From: DASYTH01 sp035762905
GTDB taxonomy: Bacteria; Actinomycetota; Actinomycetes; Mycobacteriales; Pseudonocardiaceae
Assembly: GCF_035762905.1 (NCBI RefSeq)
Contig: NZ_DASUCC010000061.1
Coordinates: 62,001-126,000 of the forward strand
Reading direction: 5' to 3'
DNA: 64,000 bases
Positions 8,458 through 16,115 of the stretch are shown here, in pieces. The position numbers were made by a program, and so were the translations under genes. The notes beneath the pieces are model-generated. The model made no database searches. It was given only the letters and a program-made list of their open reading frames with translations, and was not told where the DNA came from. The stretch's first letter is position 1. Every line of letters starts with the position of its first letter.

Positions 8458-9582
8458 ATGGGAACGGAATGGCCGGGCCTGCGCGGGCTCCGGGTGCTGG
8501 ATCTGACCCGGCTGCTGACCGGGTTCGGCACGCTGCTGCTCGCCGACCTCGGTGCGGACGTGATCAAGATCGAGGGGCCGGGCGGCGACCCCGGCCGGCA
8601 CGCGGACCCGGACGCCTTCGCGGCGGTGAACCGCAACAAGCGGTCGGTCGAGCTGGATCTGCGCTCGCCGGACGGGCGGGCGAGGTTGCTTCGGCTGGTG
8701 GCACACAGCGACGTCGTGGTGGAAAGCTACCGGCCCGGCGTGCTCACCGGCATGGGGCTCGGCTACGAGCGGCTGCGGGCGGCCAACCCGCGGATCGTGC
8801 TGTGCTCGATAACCGGGTTCGGCCAGGACGGCCCGTACGCCTCGCGGCCCGGGCACGACCTGAACTTCCTTGCCCTGTCCGGGTTCTTCGCGGTGCCGCA
8901 CCGGGTGAAGGCGACCGTCGACCGGGTCGGCGTGCGGGTGGCGGACCTGGCCGGTGCCATGTACGCCGCGCTGGCGATCACGGTGGCCGCCGCCTCGGCC
9001 AGGGACACCGGGGTGGGCCAGCACCTGGATGTCTCGCTGCACGAGGCCGCGGCCGCGTGGGCCGGCCCGCTGCTGCCGCCCGACCGCTCGGCGGACAGCC
9101 CGTTGCTCACCGGTGACAACGACGTGTTCGGCACGGCCGACGGTCGCCGGATCGCGCTCGCCACCTTCGAGGACAAGTTCTGGGTTGCCTTCCGGCAGGC
9201 GTTCGCCGGGGACTTCCCCGAACTCGCCGACCCGCGCCATGACCGGCGGGCCGATCGCACCCTGGCCAAGGCCGATGTGCACGCCATGCTGGCGGATGTC
9301 TTCGCCCGGCGGGACTTCGCCTGGTGGCGCGCTCGACTGTCCACAATGGATGTCCCATGGGCGCCGGTGTACGAGTCGGCGGGCGAGGTCCTCGCCGACG
9401 AGCACGTCGTCGCCCGTGACCTGGTGGGCACGCTGCCCGGCTCGGCGACCGAGCCCGCCCGGCGCCAGGTGCGGTTCCCGGTCCGGTTCGGTGCGGGGCT
9501 CGAGTCGTTGCGCAGCGCCGCACCCGCGGTGGGTGAGCACAGCGCCGAGGTATTCGCCGAGCTGGGCTCAGCGGGGCAGTGA
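8458..9582 (+). CDS. Class III CoA-transferase (CaiB/BaiF family)
   Basis: 374 residues. The family includes formyl-CoA transferase-type enzymes, which pass CoA through an aspartyl-CoA intermediate, and alpha-methylacyl-CoA racemases. The N-terminal signature is clear (LRGLRVLDLTRLL, LLLADLGADVIKIEGPGGDP), as are VNRNKRSVELDL and the catalytic Asp in VADLAGAMYAA. GHDLNFLALSG is also typical. An upstream GTG at 8434 overlaps the SARP stop as GTGA and would add eight residues; I kept the ATG at 8458. The 3' end overlaps the convergent sbnB-like gene by 15 bases. Its substrate is unknown. With the CCR-like enzyme at 51139 it is one of two CoA-ester enzymes in a cluster that has no polyketide synthase. 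Confidence 0.88.
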   Translation: MGTEWPGLRGLRVLDLTRLLTGFGTLLLADLGADVIKIEGPGGDPGRHADPDAFAAVNRNKRSVELDLRSPDGRARLLRLVAHSDVVVESYRPGVLTGMGLGYERLRAANPRIVLCSITGFGQDGPYASRPGHDLNFLALSGFFAVPHRVKATVDRVGVRVADLAGAMYAALAITVAAASARDTGVGQHLDVSLHEAAAAWAGPLLPPDRSADSPLLTGDNDVFGTADGRRIALATFEDKFWVAFRQAFAGDFPELADPRHDRRADRTLAKADVHAMLADVFARRDFAWWRARLSTMDVPWAPVYESAGEVLADEHVVARDLVGTLPGSATEPARRQVRFPVRFGAGLESLRSAAPAVGEHSAEVFAELGSAGQ

Positions 9583-10572
9583 CCGCCCGATCCCCTGTCG
9601 GATCGCGCCACCGTACACCGCCGCGGCGAGCGCGATGTCGTGCACGCCCATGCCGAACGGGTTGATCACCACCCGATCGCCCGCGGCGATCCGCCGAGGA
9701 TACCCGCCGGAGAGCAGCGTCGGCAGGTCGGCGTCGACGGCCCGGCCACCCTCGGGTGCCGGTTCCGCCGGACCGCTGACCCGGCCGGCCCTGGCCAGCA
9801 CGCCGAGCAGGCGATGGTCATCGCCGGTGACCAGGTCCCAGTCGTCGACGAACAGGTGGTCGCAGCCCAGCAGCAGGCTTTCCGCGGCGTCGTCGAGGGA
9901 GACGTTGACAAATGTGCCGCCGGCCGGCACCCAGTCCAGCTCCACATAGGACTCGGTGGTCGTGGTCACCGCGACGGACAGCCGCGCCGCCGCGACCGCG
10001 TCGTGCGGTCGGTCCACCACGGCACGGTTCGGGCCCCGCTCCGCGAGCCGCACCGCCCGCGTGCGGTCCACGTCGTACAGCAGCACCTCGGTCAGGTTCG
10101 GACAGGCCGGCGTCAGCAACTCGAGGTGCACCTCGGCCTGCCGGCCGCAGCCGAGGAACGCCACGCTGGTGATGTCCGCCAGGTCGCGAACCGCCCGCAC
10201 CGCGGCGACCGACACGGCGGCCGTGCGCAACGCGCTGATCCGCCCGCCGGCCATGACGCACACCGGCCGGGCGGTTTCCGGGTCGTTCAACACGATCAGG
10301 CCGGCCGCGCGGGGCAGGCCCAACCGCTGGTTGCCGAGCGAGGCGTTGATGATCTTGCAACCGTAACGGTCACCGGACCAGGCCGGGAGGATCAGGCTGC
10401 GGGCGGACGCGCCGGACGGCGTGGTCCAGTGCAGGCCGGTCTCCGGGAACAAGCCGGCCTCCTTGCGGTGGAAGGCAAGCAGGGTCTCGTGCACCAGGTC
10501 CACGACCGGGAGGCCGGCGCACAGCCGGTCCACGTCCGCGCTGTCCAGGTAGGTGATCGTGCCTGTGGTCAC
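9568..10572 (-). CDS. sbnB: SbnB-like dehydrogenase for 2,3-diaminopropionate synthesis (ornithine cyclodeaminase fold)
   Basis: 334 residues. In staphyloferrin B biosynthesis SbnB oxidatively splits N-(1-amino-1-carboxy-2-ethyl)glutamate into L-2,3-diaminopropionate (Dap) and 2-oxoglutarate. The ornithine cyclodeaminase/mu-crystallin fold is visible: GCKIINASLGNQ with the active-site lysine, the Arg in GGRISALRTAAVS, and the Rossmann motif FLGCGRQAEVHLELL. GGTFVNVSLDDA and the C-terminal NPFGMGVHDIALA are also typical. The GTG start at 10572 overlaps the stop of the sbnA-like gene as GTGA and sits behind GAGGAGAGG, so the pair is translationally coupled. The partnership with an SbnA homolog is what separates it from ornithine cyclodeaminase. 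Confidence 0.88.
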   Translation of the reverse strand: MTTGTITYLDSADVDRLCAGLPVVDLVHETLLAFHRKEAGLFPETGLHWTTPSGASARSLILPAWSGDRYGCKIINASLGNQRLGLPRAAGLIVLNDPETARPVCVMAGGRISALRTAAVSVAAVRAVRDLADITSVAFLGCGRQAEVHLELLTPACPNLTEVLLYDVDRTRAVRLAERGPNRAVVDRPHDAVAAARLSVAVTTTTESYVELDWVPAGGTFVNVSLDDAAESLLLGCDHLFVDDWDLVTGDDHRLLGVLARAGRVSGPAEPAPEGGRAVDADLPTLLSGGYPRRIAAGDRVVINPFGMGVHDIALAAAVYGGAIRQGIGRSLPR

Positions 10573-11600
10573 GGCCTCTCCTCGTGCTCAGCGCGGCCCA
10601 ACACACCGAGGGCCACGGCGATCCCTTCGCCGGTCTCCTCGACGGCGGCCGTCGCCGGCGCCGCCCGCAGCCGGGCGTACTTCTCGCCGGCGTCCGGGCA
10701 GACACAGGCAAGCTCCCGCAGGTCCGGGTCGAGCATGGCTCGTACGGTGGCGGCGAGCACCGTCGCCCCGGCGCTCCCGCCGAGCGAAACACCGGTCCGC
10801 TCGTGGATGGTCGCGCACGCCGCGATCGCGTCCGCGTCGCGGAGCCGCACGAGATGATCCCAGTGCCCGTCGTCGACGAACGTCGAGATCCGGGCGGAGC
10901 CGAAGCCGGCGAGCTTGAGCGGGCGGTCCGCGGGCACGCCGCCCAGTGCCGCCGAGCCGACCGCGTCCACCGCGACCATGCGCGTTCCCGGCTGGTGGTC
11001 CCGGAAGTAGCGGGCGATGCCGGCCAGCGTGCCGCCGGTCGACACCGAGACCGCGACGGCGTCGAACCCGCCGTCCGGCGCCGCCTTCGCGAGCTCGGCC
11101 GCGGTGTTGCTCTCATGCACACCCGGATTGGCCGGGTTCTCGTACTGGTTGGTCCACACCGCCCGGCTGTCCCGCGCCAGGATCTCCCGGACCGCACGCA
11201 ACCGGGCGTCCAGCGTCCGTCCACCTGGGACATCGGCGACCGTCACCACGTCCGCGCCATAGCCGGTCATCTCCTCGATGCTGGCCGCTGGCGTGCTCGG
11301 CTCGACGACCAGCGTGCAGCGGTAGCCGCGGGCCGAACACAGCCCGGCCAGCGCCACCCCCAGGTTGCCGGACGTGGACTCGACCACCCGCCGGCCCGGG
11401 CGCAGTTCGCCGGTCGCCTCCAAGGTGGCCAGCAGCGCGTCCGCGGTGCGGGCCTTGATCGATCCGAACGGGTTCGCCGACTCCAGCTTCAGCCACAGCC
11501 GCACGGAGCGGTCGCCGAACCGGACCCTGATCGGCCGCAACGGGGTGTCGCCGATACCGCCCGGAAAGTCGACGCGGATATGCGGCAAGCGCAGGGTCAC
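10569..11600 (-). CDS. sbnA: SbnA-like PLP synthase for 2,3-diaminopropionate synthesis (cysteine synthase fold)
   Basis: 343 residues. SbnA replaces the phosphate of O-phospho-L-serine with L-glutamate to give N-(1-amino-1-carboxy-2-ethyl)glutamate, the substrate of SbnB. Visible are the PLP lysine in NPFGSIKARTA, the substrate loop STSGNLGVALAG, the glycine-rich phosphate loop VSVSTGGTLAGIARY and the C-terminal CPDAGEKYA. The start is taken as GTG at 11600, with a weak upstream ribosome site (GGAA about 13 bases before). It is divergent from the carrier protein gene across about 100 bases. Staphyloferrin B clusters need a source of O-phosphoserine; the HPr-kinase-like gene at 17871 is a candidate here. 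Confidence 0.88.
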   Translation of the reverse strand: MTLRLPHIRVDFPGGIGDTPLRPIRVRFGDRSVRLWLKLESANPFGSIKARTADALLATLEATGELRPGRRVVESTSGNLGVALAGLCSARGYRCTLVVEPSTPAASIEEMTGYGADVVTVADVPGGRTLDARLRAVREILARDSRAVWTNQYENPANPGVHESNTAAELAKAAPDGGFDAVAVSVSTGGTLAGIARYFRDHQPGTRMVAVDAVGSAALGGVPADRPLKLAGFGSARISTFVDDGHWDHLVRLRDADAIAACATIHERTGVSLGGSAGATVLAATVRAMLDPDLRELACVCPDAGEKYARLRAAPATAAVEETGEGIAVALGVLGRAEHEERP

Positions 11601-11700
11601 GGCGCGAATTGTTCCGTAAGCACGGGCGAACGCGCTGGATGCGAACTGTAAAAGGAACTGCCTCTTGAATGCTCGGCTGAAGCGATTAGGGTCCGAATTC
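11601..11700. promoter_or_regulatory. Divergent promoter region between the Dap genes and the pyrrole operon
   Basis: About 100 bases between the GTG starts at 11600 (minus) and 11701 (plus). GCGAAC occurs twice with a 15-base period (near 11627 and 11640), and an AT-richer stretch with AAAAGGAACTG follows. No SARP-like 11-base repeat was found here. Promoters for both operons must lie in or near it. Confidence 0.5.
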
Positions 11701-11976
11701 GTGGTGAATAGTGACGACGTTGCGAACCGGGTGCGCAAGATCATGGTGGAGGTCCTCGACCTGCCGCGTAGCCCAGACGACATCGGGTTCGAGATTTCCC
11801 TGTACTCACCACAGATCCAGCTCGATTCACTGCACCTGCTGCAACTGCTGGTGGCGGTGGAGGAGGAGTTCGGCGGCCGGATCGACGACGAGGATGTGAT
11901 GGATGCCGACCTGCGCACCGTCGGTGATCTCGTCGCGCTGGTGCGACAGCACATTGCGGCGGAGGAGACGGCGTGA
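11701..11976 (+). CDS. Free-standing peptidyl carrier protein (PltL-like)
   Basis: 91 residues. The serine that receives phosphopantetheine is in QLDSLHLLQLL, and EEEFGGRIDDEDV and the DLRTVGDLV end are typical of free acyl/peptidyl carriers. With the dehydrogenase at 13355 and the adenylating enzyme at 14541 it forms the three-protein system (as PltL/PltE/PltF in pyoluteorin) that holds proline while it is oxidised to pyrrole-2-carbonyl. The start is uncertain. GTG at 11701 or 11704 follows AGGG. A TTG at 11665 has a better ribosome site (AAAGGA) but would add 12 residues including a rare TTA codon, so I prefer 11701. Its stop overlaps the TrpB2-like start as GTGA. Confidence 0.9.
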   Translation: MVNSDDVANRVRKIMVEVLDLPRSPDDIGFEISLYSPQIQLDSLHLLQLLVAVEEEFGGRIDDEDVMDADLRTVGDLVALVRQHIAAEETA

Positions 11977-13358
11977 AGGCCCTGCGCAACCAGTATCTGC
12001 TGCACGCCGACGACGTCCCCACCCACTGGTACAACATTCTCGCCGATGTCGACGTCCCCACAACGGACGTGCGCCGCGCCCGGTCCGCGGCGGCGGAGCG
12101 GGAGACCGGCCTCCTCGCCCCGAACATCCCACTGTCGATGTACCGCAGCAGCGTGGGCAAGGACCGGTTCGTCGAGATCCCGCGCCAGGTGCGCGAGCAC
12201 TACCAGCGGTGGCGTCCCACGCCGCTGTTCCGCGCCCATGCCCTGGAACAGGCGTTGGACACCCCGGCGCACCTCTACTACAAGTTCGAGGGCACCAACG
12301 GAGCCGGCAGCCACAAGCTCAACTCGGCGTTGGCCCAGGCCTACTTCTACAAGAATGCCGGCGTCAGGGAGTTGACCACCGGCACCGGAGCCGGGCAGTG
12401 GGGCACCGCCCTTGCCATGGCCGCGCAGGCGTTCGACCTCGACTGCACGGCGTTCATGGTCCGCTGCAGCTTCGACCAGAAACCGTACCGCCGGGTGATG
12501 ATGGAGTTGCACGGCGCCCGGGTCGTGCCCAGCCCGAGCCCGGTCACCAGCACCGGCCGGGCGGTACTCGGGTCCACTCCGGACAGTCCGGGGAGCCTGG
12601 CCATCGCCAGCAGCGAGGCACTCGAGCACGCCCGGTCGCTGCCGGGCGGCCGGTACGCCGTCGGCAGCGGGGAGAACCACGTCCTGCTGCATCAGACCGT
12701 CATCGGGGAAGAGGCACTGCGCCAGATGGAGCTCGCCGGCGAGTTCCCGGACGTGGTCATCGCCGCGATGGGCACCGGCAGCAACTTCGCCGGGCTGGCC
12801 TTTCCCTTCTACCGCGAGAAGCTGCGCTCCGGCGCGGCGACCAGGCTGGTCGCCGTGGAGCCGGACGCCTGCCCGAAGCTGACCAGGGGCCGCTACGCCT
12901 GGGACTACAACGACGTCTTCGGAACCACACCGATGACCAAGATGTACACGCTCGGCCACACGTTCGTGCCACCCGGCATGCACGCAGGCGGCCTGCGCTA
13001 CCACGGCGCCGCACCCCTGGTGAGCGCGCTGTACGAGCGCCGGGCGATCGAAGCCGTGGCCTACGGCCAGAACGCCGTGTTCGAGGCCGGCACCCTGTTC
13101 GCCAGGACCGAGAATCTCGTGCCCGCGCCCGAGTCGGCGCACGCGGTCCGAGCCGCGGTCGACGAGGCGATGCGGGCCCGCGCCGAGCGGAGATCCACCG
13201 TGATCCTGTTCAACGTCAGCGGTCACGGGTTGCTCGACCTGTCCGCCTACGACCAGTACCTGGCCGGTGTGCTGCCCGACCACGCGGTCTCCGATGAGCA
13301 GATCGCCGCGTCCCTTGCCCGGCTGCCGGACGCCGACGATGCCGGTGCCGGGTCATGA
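11973..13358 (+). CDS. TrpB2-like PLP enzyme with altered active site
   Basis: 461 residues, similar over the whole length to TrpB2-type tryptophan synthase beta chains. Seen are WRPTPLFRAHALEQ, the PLP lysine in GAGSHKLNSAL, MVRCSFDQKPYR, NHVLLHQTVIGEEA, VAVEPDACPKLTRG and HAGGLRYHG. Two active-site segments deviate. The TrpB motif ETGAGQ(H/W)G reads GTGAGQWG, so the glutamate that activates indole is Gly. The phosphate loop GGGSN reads GTGSN. A normal indole-to-tryptophan reaction is therefore doubtful; beta-replacement with another nucleophile, or beta-elimination, is possible. The GTG start overlaps the carrier protein stop (GTGA) and the stop overlaps the next ATG (ATGA), so it is embedded in the pyrrole operon. 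It probably makes or modifies an unusual amino acid for one of the unassigned modules. Confidence 0.85.
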   Translation: MKALRNQYLLHADDVPTHWYNILADVDVPTTDVRRARSAAAERETGLLAPNIPLSMYRSSVGKDRFVEIPRQVREHYQRWRPTPLFRAHALEQALDTPAHLYYKFEGTNGAGSHKLNSALAQAYFYKNAGVRELTTGTGAGQWGTALAMAAQAFDLDCTAFMVRCSFDQKPYRRVMMELHGARVVPSPSPVTSTGRAVLGSTPDSPGSLAIASSEALEHARSLPGGRYAVGSGENHVLLHQTVIGEEALRQMELAGEFPDVVIAAMGTGSNFAGLAFPFYREKLRSGAATRLVAVEPDACPKLTRGRYAWDYNDVFGTTPMTKMYTLGHTFVPPGMHAGGLRYHGAAPLVSALYERRAIEAVAYGQNAVFEAGTLFARTENLVPAPESAHAVRAAVDEAMRARAERRSTVILFNVSGHGLLDLSAYDQYLAGVLPDHAVSDEQIAASLARLPDADDAGAGS

Positions 13359-14557
13359 ACCTGAGCTGGGACGAGGAGCGGATCCGGCTCGGCGAGCGGA
13401 TGCGCGCACTCGGCGCCGAGCTGGGTGCCGACCTCGCGGCCCGGGAGCAGTCCCAACAGCTCCGTGCGGGTGACTGGCAGCGCTGCGCGCAGGAGGGGGT
13501 GCTCGGCCTCGCGGTGCCGGCCGAGTACGGCGGGCTCGGGCTGGACCCGGTCACCTGCGCGCTGGCCATGGAAGGCCTTGGCCGCGGTTGCCGGGACAAC
13601 GGCCTGCTGATCTCGCTCGGCGCGCACATCTGGGCGGTCCAGCTGCCGGTCGACCGGTTCGGCACCACCGAACAGAAGCAGCGATACCTGCCCGGCCTGT
13701 GCGACGGCCGGCTCACCGGCGCACACGCGATCACCGAGCGGGAGACCGGGTCCGACGCGCTGGCGCTGACCGCCCGCGCCCGCCGCGACGGCGACCACTA
13801 CGTACTCGACGGCGTCAAGCGCTTCGTCACCAACGCCCCGATCGCCGACGTGTTCATCGTCTACGCGAACCTCGACCCCGACCTGGGCTTCACCGGGGTG
13901 ACCGCGTTCCTGGTCGACCGCGACCAGGCGGGCGTGACGGTGCGGCCACGGCACGAGAAGACGGGCCTGCGGACCTCGCCGTGGGGTGAGCTCACCCTCG
14001 ACGGCTGCCGGGTGCCGGCCGGCCGGCGCCTCGGCGCGGAGAAGCAGGGCTCGCGCATCCTCACCACGACGATGGCCTGGGAGCGGGCCCTGATCCTCGC
14101 CCCGCTGCTCGGCACCATGCAGCGCCAGATCGACGAGTGCGTTCGCTACGCCAGGAGCCGCGAGCAGTTCGGCCGCAACATCGGCCGGTTCCAGGCGGTG
14201 GCCAACCGGATCGTCGACATGCAGGTGCGCCTCGAGGCGGCCCGGCTGCTGACCTACCGGGCGGCCTGGGACCTCGCGCACGACACCGTGTCGATCTTCT
14301 CCGAGGTCGCCAAGCTGGAGACCAGCGAGTCCGCGGTCAGCACGTTCCTCGACGCCATGCAGGTCTACGGCGGTCTCGGCTACACCACGGAGGTCGACGT
14401 GGAGCGCAACCTCCGCGACGCGCTCGGCACCCGGATCTCCTCCGGCACCTCGGACCTGCACCGCGTGCTGCTGGCCGACAAGCTCGGCATCACCACCAGA
14501 CAACGCCGCACGACCCCGGAACCCGTGAGGGCCTTGCATCATGCGAACACTCGTTGA
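13355..14557 (+). CDS. Prolyl-carrier-protein dehydrogenase (PltE/RedW/AnaB type acyl-CoA dehydrogenase fold)
   Basis: 400 residues, a complete acyl-CoA dehydrogenase fold: EEGVLGLAVPAEYGG region, AITERETGSDALAL, GVKRFVTNAPIADVFIVYA, REQFGRNIGRFQAVANRI and the C-terminal YGGLGYTTEVDVERNLRDA. In medium-chain enzymes the base is the Glu of YEGTS; here that site reads ISSGTS. Instead Glu243, in MAWERALILAP, sits at the isovaleryl-CoA dehydrogenase-type position, which from memory is also the base position in the prolyl-carrier oxidase AnaB. With the neighbouring proline-type A enzyme and carrier this supports oxidation of prolyl-S-carrier. The outcome can be dehydroproline (one round) or pyrrole-2-carbonyl (two rounds). 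Start ATGA overlap with the TrpB2-like gene; 17-base overlap with the next gene. Confidence 0.88.
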   Translation: MNLSWDEERIRLGERMRALGAELGADLAAREQSQQLRAGDWQRCAQEGVLGLAVPAEYGGLGLDPVTCALAMEGLGRGCRDNGLLISLGAHIWAVQLPVDRFGTTEQKQRYLPGLCDGRLTGAHAITERETGSDALALTARARRDGDHYVLDGVKRFVTNAPIADVFIVYANLDPDLGFTGVTAFLVDRDQAGVTVRPRHEKTGLRTSPWGELTLDGCRVPAGRRLGAEKQGSRILTTTMAWERALILAPLLGTMQRQIDECVRYARSREQFGRNIGRFQAVANRIVDMQVRLEAARLLTYRAAWDLAHDTVSIFSEVAKLETSESAVSTFLDAMQVYGGLGYTTEVDVERNLRDALGTRISSGTSDLHRVLLADKLGITTRQRRTTPEPVRALHHANTR

Positions 14558-16115
14558 CCGCCTGGCCGACGCGGCGGCCGCCCGGCCCCGCGCCGAGGCG
14601 ATCCGGCACCGGGACCGCTCCCTGAGCTATGCCGGCCTGTACCGGACCAGCAGTGCGCTGGCCGCCACCATGACCGCGGCCGGGGTCCGCCCCGGGGACC
14701 GGGTCGGGCTGTGGCTGGGCAAGTCCATCGAGACGATCGTGGCGATCCACGCCGTGCACCTGTGCGGTGCCGCATACGTTCCGGTCGATCCGCTGGTGCC
14801 ACCGGCGCGCGCCGGGTACATCCTCGGCGACTGCGCGGTGAGCTGCCTGGTGACCGACCAGGACCGGCTCGCGCTGTTGGACGAGCACGGCGAGGTGGAC
14901 AAGCTCGACCCGCGGCTGGTTGTCGTCGTGGACGCGGCGATCGCTGCCGGCGCCGGCCGGTGCACGTGGGCGGACGCGGTGGCCGGCCCGGTGCCCGACG
15001 GGTTCCGGCCGGTCCCCGCGGCACCCGACGACCTGGCCTACGTGCTGTACACCTCCGGCTCGACCGGCGTGCCCAAGGGCGTGCTGCTCTCCCACCGCAA
15101 CGCCCTTGCGTTCGTCGACTGGACGGTCGCCGAGTTCGGGCTCACGCAGCGGGACCGGCTGGCCTCGCACGCGCCGGTCCACTTCGACCTGTCCGTGTTC
15201 GACATCTTCGCCGCGGTCAGCGTCGGCGCCTGCGTGGTTCTGGTGCCGGAGCAGCACCGGGGCCTCGGCGTGGCGCTCAACCGGCTGGTGGCGCGTGAGG
15301 AGATCACCGTCTGGTACTCGGTGCCGGGCGCGCTGATCCGCATGCTCGACGCGAAGAACCACCACCTGCTGCGTTCCTCCCGGCTGCGGACCGTGCTGTT
15401 CGCCGGTGAGCCCTTCGCCGTCAAGCACCTCCGGCGGCTGGCGGACGCGCTGCCGCGGGCGCGGCTGTACAACCTCTACGGACCGACCGAGACCAACGTC
15501 TGCACGTTCCATCCGGTCACCGCCGAGGACCTGGCGCCGGATCGGTCCGCGCCGCCGCCGATCGGCCGGGCCTGCCCGTACGCGACCACGTACCTGATCG
15601 ACGCGGACGGGCGGGTGGTTGCCGACACGCCCGGTGCCGAGGGCGAGCTGTGCGTCGAGGGTGACTCGGTGATGCTCGGCTATCACGGACGATCCATTGT
15701 GGACGAACCGAGGATGCACCGCACGGGCGACCTGGTGCGATCCGACGGCGCGGGCGGGTACACCTTCCTCGGCCGGCGCGACCACATGGTGAAGATCCGC
15801 GGCTACCGGATCGAGCCGGAGGAGGTCGAGGCCACGCTGCTGGCGCTGCCGGGCGTGCACGAGGCGGCCTGCGTGGCGGTGCCGGACGGCGCTGGCGAGG
15901 CCCGGCTGGAGGCGTTCGTGGTGCCGGCCGGGGTCCGGCCGACGGAGGCCGGGCTGCGCCGCCGGTGCCTGGAGACCCTGCCGCGCTACATGGTGCCCGA
16001 GGCGATCCACCTCGTCGACGCGCTGCCGAGGACCTCGACCGGCAAGACCGACCGGCCGGCCCTGGTCGCGCGGCGGGAACGGGGGGAGCCGGCGCCATGC
16101 CGACCGAGATCCTGA
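14541..16115 (+). CDS. Free-standing L-proline adenylating enzyme (PltF/RedM-like)
   Basis: 524 residues, a single A domain without fused carrier: YTSGSTGVPKGVLL (A3), FAGEPFAVKHL, YNLYGPTETNVC (A5), HRTGDLV (A7), RRDHMVKIRGYRIEP (A8) and the A10 lysine in RTSTGKTDRPAL. It loads an amino acid as a thioester on the free carrier protein. Reading the GrsA specificity positions by eye gives D-L-F-Y-L-A-L-V-C-K. From memory the proline enzymes PltF/RedM read D-L-L-Y-L-A-L-V-C, so only one position differs, and that is a strong sign for L-proline. The enzyme overlaps the dehydrogenase gene by 17 bases and the esterase gene by 19. DltA-type D-alanine ligase is the main alternative family but has a different pocket. 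Confidence 0.9.
   Translation: MRTLVDRLADAAAARPRAEAIRHRDRSLSYAGLYRTSSALAATMTAAGVRPGDRVGLWLGKSIETIVAIHAVHLCGAAYVPVDPLVPPARAGYILGDCAVSCLVTDQDRLALLDEHGEVDKLDPRLVVVVDAAIAAGAGRCTWADAVAGPVPDGFRPVPAAPDDLAYVLYTSGSTGVPKGVLLSHRNALAFVDWTVAEFGLTQRDRLASHAPVHFDLSVFDIFAAVSVGACVVLVPEQHRGLGVALNRLVAREEITVWYSVPGALIRMLDAKNHHLLRSSRLRTVLFAGEPFAVKHLRRLADALPRARLYNLYGPTETNVCTFHPVTAEDLAPDRSAPPPIGRACPYATTYLIDADGRVVADTPGAEGELCVEGDSVMLGYHGRSIVDEPRMHRTGDLVRSDGAGGYTFLGRRDHMVKIRGYRIEPEEVEATLLALPGVHEAACVAVPDGAGEARLEAFVVPAGVRPTEAGLRRRCLETLPRYMVPEAIHLVDALPRTSTGKTDRPALVARRERGEPAPCRPRS

Noticed and set aside
11627..11646. Repeated GCGAAC in the sbnA/carrier intergenic region as a SARP site
   Set aside because: The period is 15 bases, not 11, and the shared word is only six bases.
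11665..11700. TTG at 11665 as start of the free carrier protein
   Set aside because: It has a good ribosome site, but the added 12 residues are unlike carrier proteins and include a TTA codon. GTG at 11701 gives the normal family length. Not fully excluded.
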